The notes under the pieces were generated by a model. That model did no database searches, was not told the DNA's origin, and worked only from the letters and a program-made list of their open reading frames with translations. Shown here piece after piece: positions 29,563-37,389 of a DNA stretch of 64,000 bases. Each line of letters starts with the position of its first letter. Within the stretch, counting starts at the first letter, position 1. Position numbers and translations under genes: made by a program. Source of the stretch: Sva-07 sp963728355 (lineage in GTDB: Bacteria; Actinomycetota; Acidimicrobiia; Acidimicrobiales; Ilumatobacteraceae); assembly GCA_963728355.1 (NCBI GenBank), contig CAVSJQ010000022.1, positions 310,001 to 374,000 of the forward strand. Reading direction: 5' to 3'.

Positions 29563-30365
29563 CACCGCCGCTCGGCGAAACCCCGTTGACGGGCGGCCTC
29601 GAACACCAGCACGGTGGCGGCCATCGCGACGTTGAGCGACTCGCTGCGCCCGCGATGCGAGATCGTGACCCAGCGACGAATCGGTCCGTCGGCATCGGTC
29701 CACTCGTCCGGGAGACCTGCGGCCTCGTTGCCCATCACGATCGCGATCCGATCGGTCAGATCGGCGGCCGTGTACTCCAGTACCGTCCGGTTCGGCGAGT
29801 CGTGACTGCTCGTGCCGACGAGGACCAACCCGGCCGCTGCGACGTCGGCGGTGGTCGCCTCGAGCACCGGGACGTGGAACAACGCACCCGCCGACGCCCG
29901 CACGACCTTGGGGTTGTAGGGGTCGACGCTGCCCGGCGTCAGCACCACCAGATCTGCGCCCGACGCCTCCGCCGAGCGCAGGATCGTGCCGAGGTTGCCG
30001 GGATCAGCGATGCGATCGAGGACGAGCACGAACGATGCTGCGGCCAGCAGCTCGCCGGCGGGACTGCGATCGCGCATCCTCACGACGGCGATCGGGTTCT
30101 GCGGGGTTTCGGTGGATGCCACGCGTTCGAGCACCCCGGCGGCGAGTTCGAACACCGGTCCGGCTCCGTCCACCCCCGGCTGGACCACGCCGTCGGCTTC
30201 CGCGGCGACGAACTGGGCTTCGCAGTCCCATCCGGCGGCGACGGCCTCGGCGACCAGCACCGGACCCTCCACGACGAAGCGACCTTCGTCGTGACGCGAA
30301 CTGCGGCGCCCGATCAGGCGCCGCAGTTGCTGTACTCGTGCAGTGTTGTACGCCAGCGCACTCAT
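29562..30365 (-). CDS. TrmH/SpoU-family RNA 2'-O-methyltransferase
   Basis: A 267-residue SPOUT methyltransferase. An N-terminal substrate-binding domain (RFVVEGPVLVAEAV) precedes the knotted SAM domain with motif 1 DPGNLGTILRSAEASGA, motif 2 IVMGNEAAGLP and motif 3 SESLNVAMAATVLVFEAA. These modify ribose 2'-OH groups in rRNA (RlmB type) or tRNA; the target cannot be decided here. The infC-rpmI-rplT-trmH order is conserved in actinobacteria and supports a ribosomal role. The start is ATG 30365. Confidence 0.92.
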   Translation of the reverse strand: MSALAYNTARVQQLRRLIGRRSSRHDEGRFVVEGPVLVAEAVAAGWDCEAQFVAAEADGVVQPGVDGAGPVFELAAGVLERVASTETPQNPIAVVRMRDRSPAGELLAAASFVLVLDRIADPGNLGTILRSAEASGADLVVLTPGSVDPYNPKVVRASAGALFHVPVLEATTADVAAAGLVLVGTSSHDSPNRTVLEYTAADLTDRIAIVMGNEAAGLPDEWTDADGPIRRWVTISHRGRSESLNVAMAATVLVFEAARQRGFAERR

Positions 30366-30420
30366 CGTGCACCAGTGTGGCCGAACCGGTTGCGTGGTGC
30401 CTGGCACCGCGCAACCTGCT

Positions 30421-30777
30421 TCAGTCGAGGGCGGCCTTGGCGGCGTCGACCAGCGAGCCGAACGCCGCAGCGTCCGTCACGGCGAGATCGGCCAGGATCT
30501 TGCGATCGACCTCGATGCCCGCGGCGTTCAGACCGGCGATGAACCGGCTGTAGCTCATGTCGTGCTGACGCGTGCCGGCGTTGATCCGCTGGATCCACAG
30601 ACGGCGCATCTCACCCTTGCGGGCGCGCCGGTCGCGGAAGGCATAGTTGCCCGACCGCATCACCTGTTCGTTGGCGGCGCGGAACGACCGGCTCTTGTTG
30701 CCGTAGTAGCCCTTGGCCTGCTTCAGTACCTTCTTGTGGCGCTTCTTGGACGCCACACCACGCTTCACACGTGCCAT
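30421..30777 (-). CDS. rplT: Ribosomal protein bL20
   Basis: 118 residues, MARVKRGVASKKRHKKVLKQ onward, with the basic N-terminal helix that threads into 23S rRNA and the globular C-terminus (MRRLWIQRINAGTRQHD, YSRFIAGLNAAGIEVDRKIL). It is an assembly protein of the 50S subunit and a known translational autoregulator in some bacteria. The start ATG 30777 has GAGGAAT upstream. It lies between rpmI and trmH. Confidence 0.98.
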   Translation of the reverse strand: MARVKRGVASKKRHKKVLKQAKGYYGNKSRSFRAANEQVMRSGNYAFRDRRARKGEMRRLWIQRINAGTRQHDMSYSRFIAGLNAAGIEVDRKILADLAVTDAAAFGSLVDAAKAALD

Positions 30778-30836
30778 TTCGATTCCTCCTCGGAACGTTC
30801 AATCGGGGCGGACCCCGTCATGAATCTCGGATCGTC

Positions 30837-31034
30837 TCAGCGCTCGGCGAGGAGGCGCTTGATCTTCTTCTCGTCGCTCGGGTGTACGTCGGCATCTCGG
30901 TCGAGACGGTGCTTGCGCGACGACGACTTGTACTCGAACTTGTGCTGGTTGTTCTGCTGCTCGTGACGCAGACGACCGCTGCCGGTCGTCTTGAATCGCT
31001 TAGCTGCCGTCTTCGACGTTTTCATCTTCGGCAT
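30837..31034 (-). CDS. rpmI: Ribosomal protein bL35
   Basis: 65 residues, MPKMKTSKTAAKRFKTTGSG onward, strongly basic and of standard length. The N-terminus fixes ATG 31034, so the first 35 bases overlap the end of infC in another frame. Ribosomes leaving infC can therefore restart here, which would tie L35 output to IF3. Confidence 0.97.
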   Translation of the reverse strand: MPKMKTSKTAAKRFKTTGSGRLRHEQQNNQHKFEYKSSSRKHRLDRDADVHPSDEKKIKRLLAER

Positions 31035-31656
31035 CGGATGCTCCTTCTGATTGCTCACTGGCTGCCTGCTCCGCCTGCGCTTCGCGCTCGGCTTCGGCCG
31101 CTGCCTTCTTCATCGCCTCTTGGGCCTTCTTGTCCGGCGACAACGTCATCGACATGCTGCGACCCTCGAGTCGCGCCTGCGTATCGACCTTCGCTGCCGG
31201 ACCCACCGCTTCGAGCACGTCGTCGAGAATCTTCGACCCGAGCTCCGGGTGTGCCATCTCGCGACCGCGGAACTGCAAGGTGATCTTGACCTTGTGGCCC
31301 TCTTCGATGAAGCGGATCACGTTACGCGTCTTGGTGTCGAAGTCGCCCTTGCCGATCTTCGGCCGGTACTTCACTTCCTTCACCGACACGTTGGTCGACT
31401 TCTTGCGCGCTTCCTTTGCCTTCTGTCCCTCTTCGTACTTGAACTTGCCGTAATCCATGATCCGGCAGACGGGAGGATTGGCGTTCGGGGCCACTTCGAC
31501 CAAGTCGAGTTCGAGACCTCGGGCCATCCTCAGCGCATCGGGAACGGCCTTGATTCCGAGTTGATCCCCGGTCGGTCCGATCAAACGGACTTCACGGGAT
31601 CGGATGCGGTCGTTCACGCGGTGCTGGTCGCCCCGTTGTTCTGGTCGCGGTGCTAT
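31000..31656 (-). CDS. infC: Translation initiation factor IF-3
   Basis: IF-3 checks start codons and keeps 30S subunits free. Both domains are present: the N-domain (VNDRIRSREVRLIGPTGDQ), a lysine-rich linker, and the C-domain (KITLQFRGREMAHPELG). The tail is rich in A and E. GTG 31617 could open the conserved part, but it lacks a ribosome-binding site. Thirteen codons upstream in frame lies ATA 31656, with AGGAG nine bases before it, giving 218 residues beginning IAPRPEQRGDQHR. IF-3 genes elsewhere start at AUU and similar codons so that IF-3 represses itself; AUA would serve the same purpose. Confidence 0.9.
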   Translation of the reverse strand: MAPRPEQRGDQHRVNDRIRSREVRLIGPTGDQLGIKAVPDALRMARGLELDLVEVAPNANPPVCRIMDYGKFKYEEGQKAKEARKKSTNVSVKEVKYRPKIGKGDFDTKTRNVIRFIEEGHKVKITLQFRGREMAHPELGSKILDDVLEAVGPAAKVDTQARLEGRSMSMTLSPDKKAQEAMKKAAAEAEREAQAEQAASEQSEGASDAEDENVEDGS

Positions 31657-31840
31657 GGCTGATCACTCCTGTGCAATGGGCCTCCCCAGTGTCTGAATAT
31701 GTATGGCGCTCGACGCGAACCGCACGCGGAGCGACCGTCAGCACGCTGCAGGTCTCAGCCTTGTGACCCGGGCGCAGTGGAACTGGCCGGGTGGGAGTCT
31801 CCCCCACTTCGCCTCAATTGTGCTCGGTAGGGTAGCGCAC

Positions 31841-32233
31841 GTGAGTGACGAAACCTCTGACACCGACTTCGACACCGGGTTCGAGCCGGACGACGACCGC
31901 GACGACCTCGATCCGGAGACCGCCGACGCCCTCGCCGAGGCCGAACGGGCGATGCAGCACGCGCGCGATCGGCTCGCCGAAGTTCCCGCCGAAGTGGTCG
32001 TCACGAACCACGTGATGGGACTGTACGAGCTGGCGGCCATCCACCTGTCGGCCTCGCCACCCGACCTCGAGCAGTCCGTGCTCGCGATCGATGCGGTGGC
32101 GTGCCTGGTCGACGGCCTCGGCGTACGCCTCGGCGACGACTACCCGACGATGCGTGATGCGCTGAACAACATCCGCCTCGCATTCGTACAGATCAAAGGC
32201 CAGACGAGCGCCGAGCAGTCCGCTGCGGACTGA
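31841..32233 (+). CDS. DUF1844 family protein
   Basis: 130 residues. An acidic, probably disordered N-terminus (residues 1-40) precedes the DUF1844 core: VVVTNHVMGLYELAAIHL, LAIDAVACLVDGLGVRLGD and LNNIRLAFVQIKG. The function is unknown, although the gene is widely placed next to infC/rpmI/rplT in actinobacteria. GTG 31841 lies seven bases after TAGGGT with no Shine-Dalgarno sequence, a leaderless arrangement. It is divergent from infC across 184 bases. Confidence 0.85.
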   Translation: MSDETSDTDFDTGFEPDDDRDDLDPETADALAEAERAMQHARDRLAEVPAEVVVTNHVMGLYELAAIHLSASPPDLEQSVLAIDAVACLVDGLGVRLGDDYPTMRDALNNIRLAFVQIKGQTSAEQSAAD

Positions 32234-32251
32234 CCCGGACCCCGGTGGGGC

Positions 32252-32563
32252 TCAGGGTGGTCGGTGGAATCGGCCGATCGGGGCGTTGCGGACCCGATCG
32301 TCGACGACGGTGACGCCCTCGGCACGCAGCAGGTCGCGCTGTTCGTCGGGATGGCCGCTCACGAGCCGACCACCGGCGGCGACGACGCGCCACCACGGGA
32401 CCTCGAGATCCGTCGTCGCCAGGATCCGCCCGACCAGCCGGGCCTGCCTCGGATGTCCGGCAACCTCGGCCACGTCTGCGTAGGTCGTCACCTCTCCATC
32501 GCGCAGCGCCATCAGGACGTCGATGATCCTCCGCTCGCGTTCGAGCCGCGGATCGGCGCTCAC
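32252..32563 (-). CDS. Alkyltransferase-like protein (MGMT family without active cysteine)
   Basis: A 103-residue protein with the DNA-binding fold of O6-methylguanine methyltransferase (VLMALRDGEVTTYADVAEVA, RLVGRILATTD). The PCHRVV site reads PWWRVV, so the methyl-accepting cysteine is missing. This is the mark of ATL proteins, which bind alkylated guanine and hand it to nucleotide excision repair. The start is GTG 32563, overlapping the upstream stop as GTGA. It is last in a hisG-cold-shock-atl run. Confidence 0.88.
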   Translation of the reverse strand: MSADPRLERERRIIDVLMALRDGEVTTYADVAEVAGHPRQARLVGRILATTDLEVPWWRVVAAGGRLVSGHPDEQRDLLRAEGVTVVDDRVRNAPIGRFHRPP

Positions 32564-32778
32564 GTGCGGATGTTCGCCGCTTCCCAGCGGCCGAACTTCG
32601 CCAGCACGTCGAAGCTCACCTCGGCGCCGACGGGCAGGGATCGTGAGCCGTCGGCGATCTCGATGCAGTGGAACGGGAACTCGACCTCGTCGGCGTCCCG
32701 AATGACGCCGAGGCCGACCCGCTCGTCGAAGGCGGTCACCGTCGCGCGCCGGTCCGTCCCGCGCTCGAGTTCGGTCAC
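32560..32778 (-). CDS. Small cold-shock-domain-like protein
   Basis: 72 residues from GTG 32778. ATVTAFDERVGLGVIRDADEV, FPFHCIEIADGSRSLPVGAE and VSFDVLAKFGRWEAANI follow the five-strand pattern of cold-shock domains. The aromatic RNA-binding motifs are degenerate: GLGVI replaces KGFGFI and FPFHC replaces VFVHF. It may bind RNA or a protein. The start overlaps the hisG stop by GTGA, and its stop overlaps the ATL start, so the three genes should be co-translated. Confidence 0.7.
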   Translation of the reverse strand: MTELERGTDRRATVTAFDERVGLGVIRDADEVEFPFHCIEIADGSRSLPVGAEVSFDVLAKFGRWEAANIRT

Positions 32779-33647
32779 GGCACGATCTTGGCGATCGGCA
32801 TCTCGACCAGGTCGGTGGCGCCGGCATCGCGCAGGGCGGGGATCACGAGGTTGATCATCTTCTTCTCGACCACCGACTCGACGGCGTAGCCCCCGCCTGC
32901 GAGTGGAGACATCGTGGGGGACTTCATCGACGGCAGGACGGCGAGCACGGCATCGCGGTGCTGCTCGGTGACGTTGAGCTTGAGCATGACGCGGCCCCTG
33001 GCGTCGAGCACCCCGTTGAGCAACGTCATGATCTGCTCCATCGCCTTGGCCTTGTCCGGATCCTTGACGGACTCGGGGTTGGCGACCACCTCGGTGTAGC
33101 TGAGCATGATCGTGTCGATCACCTTCAGGCCGGCCGCACGCAGGGCACGGCCGGTCTCGGTGATCTCGACGACGCAGTCGGCGATGTCGGGGATCTTGGC
33201 CTCGGTGGCCCCGTAGGAGAGCCGAACCTGCGCGTCGACACCGTGCTCGGCGAAGAACCGTCGGGTGAGTTCCGGATACTCCGACTGGACACGGACGCCC
33301 GATGGAAGTTCGGAGACCTTCGTCGCCGGGCTGTCGCCGGCGACGGCGACCACCAGCTTGATGGGATTGCTCGTCGCCTTCGAGTACTTCAGCTCGCCGA
33401 GGGTCTCCACGACGCTGCCGGTCTCCTCGACCCAGTCGCGCCCGGTGATGCCGATGTCGAAGAGGCCCTCGGCGACGTAGACGGGGATCTCCTGCGGGCG
33501 AAGGATGCGCACCGAGTCGATCCTCGGGTCGTCGATGGTGGCCTGGTACTCGACCGACGAGGAGCGCAGCACCGGGAGATCCGCCTGCTCGAACAACTCG
33601 AGTGTCGCCTTCTCGAGCGAACCCTTCGGGAGGACCAGTCGCAACAT
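32775..33647 (-). CDS. hisG: ATP phosphoribosyltransferase (long form)
   Basis: A 290-residue enzyme of the first histidine step, joining ATP and PRPP. The catalytic part carries LRLVLPKGSLEKATLELF, DIGITGRDWVEE and the PRPP loop region near SYGATEAKIPDIADCVVEIT. Residues about 215-290 are the regulatory ACT-like C-domain, so this is the HisG-long type that does not need HisZ and is inhibited by histidine. ATG 33647 has TAGCCT eight bases upstream. No other his gene is in the window. Confidence 0.95.
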   Translation of the reverse strand: MLRLVLPKGSLEKATLELFEQADLPVLRSSSVEYQATIDDPRIDSVRILRPQEIPVYVAEGLFDIGITGRDWVEETGSVVETLGELKYSKATSNPIKLVVAVAGDSPATKVSELPSGVRVQSEYPELTRRFFAEHGVDAQVRLSYGATEAKIPDIADCVVEITETGRALRAAGLKVIDTIMLSYTEVVANPESVKDPDKAKAMEQIMTLLNGVLDARGRVMLKLNVTEQHRDAVLAVLPSMKSPTMSPLAGGGYAVESVVEKKMINLVIPALRDAGATDLVEMPIAKIVP

Positions 33648-33703
33648 GACCGCCGAGGCTACCCGGGCGCGCCACCCCGCTCCCCAGACGTTTGCGAGAG
33701 GAT

Positions 33704-33725
33704 CCGGGTGGACCGCTCCACCCGG
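33704..33725. terminator. Perfect 9-bp hairpin after mogA
   Basis: CCGGGTGGA and TCCACCCGG flank a four-base loop, between the mogA stop (33758) and the hisG start (33647). It is a likely terminator or pause for the minus-strand def-fmt-rsmB-mogA transcript. No T-run follows, so termination would be weak or Rho-assisted. Confidence 0.55.
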
Positions 33726-33757
33726 AATGCAACACAAACGTGAGTTGTGAGCGTCGG

Positions 33758-34240
33758 TCAGTGGGAGGTGTCGGTGTCGGCGAGGAGCCGCAGTGCGTGC
33801 GGGACCACGTCGATCACGGCGTCGAGCTGTTCGACACAGCCCTTGGTGCTGCCGGGGGTGTTGAGAATGATCGCCTGGCCACGGATGCCGGCGACGCCTC
33901 GCGAGAGACGCCCGAGGGGGTTGCACAGCCGCATCGCCTCGGCCAGGCCCGGCGCTTCGCGCTCGATGACCGCCCTCGTGCCTTCAGGGGTCTGATCGCG
34001 TGGTGCGAAGCCGGTGCCGCCGGTCGACACCACCACGCCGGCGAAGCCCTCGCACATCTCGATGAGCGCCGTCGCGACCAGTTCGGAGCCGTCGGCGGTG
34101 ACCCGGTGGTCGACCACGTCGAATCCGTGCGCCGAGAGGCGATCGACCAGCGTGCGACCGCTCAGGTCGTCCCGCGCCCCGTGTGCGACCCCGTCGCTGA
34201 CGGTCAGGACCTTCGCACGAGGAACGGTGTCGTCGCTCAC
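33758..34240 (-). CDS. MogA/MoaB-family molybdenum cofactor protein
   Basis: 160 residues. The MPT-binding signature VVVSTGGTGFAPRDQTPEGT and the later AIILNTPGSTKGC are diagnostic for the family that adenylylates molybdopterin (Mog/Cnx1G) or helps early steps (MoaB). No other moa, mob or moe gene is nearby. The start GTG 34240 overlaps the rsmB stop as GTGA. A hairpin follows its stop. Confidence 0.9.
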   Translation of the reverse strand: MSDDTVPRAKVLTVSDGVAHGARDDLSGRTLVDRLSAHGFDVVDHRVTADGSELVATALIEMCEGFAGVVVSTGGTGFAPRDQTPEGTRAVIEREAPGLAEAMRLCNPLGRLSRGVAGIRGQAIILNTPGSTKGCVEQLDAVIDVVPHALRLLADTDTSH

Positions 34241-35373
34241 GAGGTCCGACGGTACCGAATCATGATCATGCCGTCGGTGTCGTCATCGTGAGGCAACACA
34301 CGCCAGCCCTGACGGAAGCGCCGCCACGACCCGATCGACGGCGGCGTCGGATCGACGTCGAAGCCCGCCGGGGTCGGATGGTCGACCGACTCGGCAGCGG
34401 TGATCGTGCACACGCTGTATACGAGCCGCCCACCCGGTGCCACGAGTGTGGCCGCCGACTCCAGTAGCTGGCGTTGGAGGATCGCCAGGTCGACGATGTC
34501 GCTGGCCCGGATCCGCCACCGGGCATCGGCCCGGCGGCGAAGCGCACCGAGGCCCGAGCACGGCGCATCGAGCAGGACGGCCTCGAACGATGCCGGCCGG
34601 AACGGCGGCCGAGCACCGTTCGCGGCGACGACCGGTAGCCCGAGCCCCAGGGCGCCGGCGTTCTCGGCGACGAGGCGGGCCCGGCCGACGCGCTGGTCGT
34701 TGGCCACGACGGTGGCCCCGTGCGCGGCCATCGCCGTCGCCTTGCCGCCCGGCGCCGCACACACGTCGAGCACCAGGTCGCCGGACCCGGCCTCGACGGC
34801 GGCAGCGACCCACTGCGACGACTCGTCCTGCACGTACCCGTCTGCGCGCTGGGTGACCGGAGGTGCCTCGTTCATCCGCTGGAGCGACGCGACGGCGTCG
34901 TCACCGAGTTCGTCCCGGAAGACGTCGACGATCCAGTCCGGGTAGCTCAACCGGGCGCCCTCGGACGGCCACGACATCTCGGCGATCGACAGCCGGGCAA
35001 CCTTGCGGAGCACGGCGTTGACGAACCCGCGCGTGCGCTTCGGTGCGAGCCCGACCGTCTCGCTGACCGCGGCATGCGGGGCGACGCCGGCGAAGACCAG
35101 CTGATACGTGCCGAGGCGGAGGACCGACCGGGTCGCCTCGTCGGGCGGCGAGGCGACGAAACGGTCGATGACCGCATCGCAGGCGCGCCGCATCCGGGTG
35201 GTCCCGTACACCAGCTCGGTGACGAAGCGTCGATCCATGTCGCCGAGCCCGGACGATGCGAGCATCGGGCCGAGCACCAGGTTGGCGTAGGCGCCGTCGG
35301 ATTCGATCCGTCGCAGCGCATCGAGCGCCACGCGCCGGGCGGTTCTCGGGGCGCTGCCCGCAGCGCCGCTCAC
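34237..35373 (-). CDS. rsmB: 16S rRNA cytosine-C5 methyltransferase RsmB
   Basis: 378 residues. An N-terminal NusB-like RNA-binding domain (RRVALDALRRIESDGAYANL, FVTELVYGTTRMR) is followed by a SAM methyltransferase with LDVCAAPGGKATAMA (motif I), LDAPCSGLG (motif IV) and VYSVCTI, which supplies the nucleophilic cysteine. It modifies C967 in E. coli. The start GTG 35373 overlaps the fmt stop by GTGA. It is the third gene of def-fmt-rsmB-mogA. Confidence 0.95.
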   Translation of the reverse strand: MSGAAGSAPRTARRVALDALRRIESDGAYANLVLGPMLASSGLGDMDRRFVTELVYGTTRMRRACDAVIDRFVASPPDEATRSVLRLGTYQLVFAGVAPHAAVSETVGLAPKRTRGFVNAVLRKVARLSIAEMSWPSEGARLSYPDWIVDVFRDELGDDAVASLQRMNEAPPVTQRADGYVQDESSQWVAAAVEAGSGDLVLDVCAAPGGKATAMAAHGATVVANDQRVGRARLVAENAGALGLGLPVVAANGARPPFRPASFEAVLLDAPCSGLGALRRRADARWRIRASDIVDLAILQRQLLESAATLVAPGGRLVYSVCTITAAESVDHPTPAGFDVDPTPPSIGSWRRFRQGWRVLPHDDDTDGMIMIRYRRTS

Positions 35374-36203
35374 CGGTCGCCGAACAATTCGTCGGAAGCC
35401 GGGCGTGCGCCGTTGCGCCAGGCCTCGAACGGCATCGCCGCCTTGCCCTCCGGCTGCACGACCGTGGGCACCAGCCGGCCGTCGATCAATCGAGCCTCGT
35501 TGATCTTGAGGCGCTTGCCTCGGAACGTCGTCCAGGCGCCGCCGACCCGGACCAGGCGGTGCACTTCTGCCGCCGGTTTCGACCAGTCGATCTCGAGGTC
35601 GGCCGAGGTGAACTTCGCGGCGTAGGTGACCTCGCCGATCTGTGGTTCGGGATCGTCGATCCACTCGGCGAGCGGACGGTCGAGCGTGTCCACGAGCAGG
35701 TTCGTGCCGACGTCGACCAGCTCCGAGCGCAGCTCGGCCGCCGTCGTCTCCTGGCCGATGGGGACCTCGCGACGCGCGTAGACACCACCGGTGTCGAGCC
35801 CCTCCTCGAGCGCCATCACGCAGACACCCGTCACGTCGTCGCCGTCGAGCAGCGCCCGCTCGACCGGTGCGGCGCCTCGCCAGCGCGGGAGCAGGGAGAA
35901 GTGGAGATTGACCATCGGGATCACGTCGAGCACGTGCGGCTTGATGATCTGGCCGAATGCCACCACCACGCCCAACTCGGCGCCGGACCGATCCACCGCG
36001 GACAGCACGTCGTCGACCGAGTGGGACACAGGCAGTCCCAACTCCGTCGCGGCCGCCTTGACCGGGCTGGGTGTGGTTGCGCTCCCCCGCCCGCGTCGCT
36101 TGTCGACCCGGGTGACGACGAGGACGATCTCATGGCCGGCGGCGACGAGCGCCCGCAGCGGTGGGACCGCCATGTCGGGCGTGCCGAGATAGACGAGCTT
36201 CAC
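35370..36203 (-). CDS. fmt: Methionyl-tRNA formyltransferase
   Basis: 277 residues. It formylates Met-tRNA-fMet using 10-formyl-THF. The N-terminal domain has LVYLGTPDMAVPPLRALV, the catalytic N-x-H-D system around VNLHFSLLPRWRGAAPVERA, and VCVMALEEGLDTGGVY. The C-terminal tRNA-binding barrel is shortened (family about 310) and ends EAWRNGARPASDELFGDR. The HFSLLP segment varies from the usual HPSLLP. The start is ATG 36203, ten bases after def, which is the natural partner because Def removes the formyl group later. Confidence 0.95.
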   Translation of the reverse strand: MKLVYLGTPDMAVPPLRALVAAGHEIVLVVTRVDKRRGRGSATTPSPVKAAATELGLPVSHSVDDVLSAVDRSGAELGVVVAFGQIIKPHVLDVIPMVNLHFSLLPRWRGAAPVERALLDGDDVTGVCVMALEEGLDTGGVYARREVPIGQETTAAELRSELVDVGTNLLVDTLDRPLAEWIDDPEPQIGEVTYAAKFTSADLEIDWSKPAAEVHRLVRVGGAWTTFRGKRLKINEARLIDGRLVPTVVQPEGKAAMPFEAWRNGARPASDELFGDR

Positions 36204-36212
36204 GCGACCCGA

Positions 36213-36752
36213 TCAGCCCAGGCCGAGACGGCGCCGGATCGGGTTGCGTGCGATCTGGCGGCCCGCCTCGTCCTCGAGCCGGCGGTACTCCTTGATCGCT
36301 TCCTTGCGCTGATCGCCCTCGAGACGGTCGAACATCAGCACGCCGTTCAGGTGGTCGATCTCGTGCTGGAACATGCGCGCCTCGAGCTCGTCGGCCTCGA
36401 TCTCGATGATCTCGCCGTTCAGGTCGACACCGCGCACGAGCACGATCTTGGGCCGCAGCATCTCGACGTAGAGGCCGGGGATCGACAGGCAGCCCTCGTC
36501 GTAGACCCACTCACCGTCGGCCTCGACGATCTCGGGGTTCACGATCGCCAGCGGGTTCTCGTCGATGTCCCAGACGACGACCTGCTTCTGCACGCCGATC
36601 TGCGGCGCAGCCAGGGCGATCCCGTTGCCCGAATCGACGAGCGTGTCGAACATCTCGTCGACCAGCCTGATGATCCGGCCGTCGACGTCCTCGACCAGCG
36701 ACGCCTGGGTCTTGAGCACCGGATCGCCGTATGTACGGATCGTGTACGACAT
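36213..36752 (-). CDS. def: Peptide deformylase
   Basis: A 179-residue metalloprotease removing the N-terminal formyl group. All three motifs are intact: GIALAAPQIG, EGCLSIP with the metal cysteine, and QHEIDHLNG with the HExxH metal site. ATG 36752 lies seven bases after TAGCCT and lacks a ribosome-binding site, so it appears leaderless. It begins def-fmt-rsmB-mogA and is divergent from the methyltransferase gene. Confidence 0.97.
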   Translation of the reverse strand: MSYTIRTYGDPVLKTQASLVEDVDGRIIRLVDEMFDTLVDSGNGIALAAPQIGVQKQVVVWDIDENPLAIVNPEIVEADGEWVYDEGCLSIPGLYVEMLRPKIVLVRGVDLNGEIIEIEADELEARMFQHEIDHLNGVLMFDRLEGDQRKEAIKEYRRLEDEAGRQIARNPIRRRLGLG

Positions 36753-36771
36753 CCGTGTCAGGCTAGAGGCA

Positions 36772-37389
36772 GTGTCCGCAGAGCAGTACTTCGACGAGGA
36801 CCCGACCGTGGCGTCGGACCCGCTGGTCGTCGACGTCACCCTGCCGGACACCGCCTTCACGATGGAGACCGACCGCGGCGTGTTCTCCCATGGTCACCTC
36901 GACACCGCCACGTCGATGCTGCTGCGTGCCGATCTGCCACTGGCGTCGCACGGCGATCTCCTCGATCTGGGCTGTGGCGCGGGCCCCATCGCCCTCACGA
37001 TGGCGCGCCGCTCCCCCGAGGCGACGGTGTGGGCCGTCGACGTCAACCGACGCGCCCGCGAGCTGTGCGCCCGCAACGCCGCCCGCAACGCCCTCGGCAA
37101 CATCCGCGTCACCCACCCCGACGAGGCCCCGGCCGACATCCGGTTCGCCACGATTTGGTCGAATCCACCGATCCGCATCGGCAAACAGGCGCTCCACGAC
37201 CTGCTGTTCGCCTGGCTCGGGCGGCTCGCACCGGACGGCACGGCCGCACTCGTCGTCCAGAAACATCTCGGTGCCGACTCCCTGCAGCGCTGGCTGGCCG
37301 AGCAGGGTCATCCGTGCGAACGGCTCGGATCCAAGGCCGGCTTCCGGCTGCTCGGCGTGTCGTCGCGACGAGAACCGGAGTCGACGTGA
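36772..37389 (+). CDS. RsmC-like class I methyltransferase
   Basis: 205 residues with an MTS-domain core: LLDLGCGAGPIALTMARRSP (SAM motif I) and IWSNPPIRIGK, the NPP-type motif of N2-guanine or amino-group methyltransferases such as RsmC (m2G1207 of 16S rRNA). The RsmC N-terminal duplicate domain is missing, as in the short YbxB-like group. I infer an RNA guanine substrate. The start is GTG 36772. Its stop overlaps the next gene as GTGA. Confidence 0.85.
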   Translation: MSAEQYFDEDPTVASDPLVVDVTLPDTAFTMETDRGVFSHGHLDTATSMLLRADLPLASHGDLLDLGCGAGPIALTMARRSPEATVWAVDVNRRARELCARNAARNALGNIRVTHPDEAPADIRFATIWSNPPIRIGKQALHDLLFAWLGRLAPDGTAALVVQKHLGADSLQRWLAEQGHPCERLGSKAGFRLLGVSSRREPEST

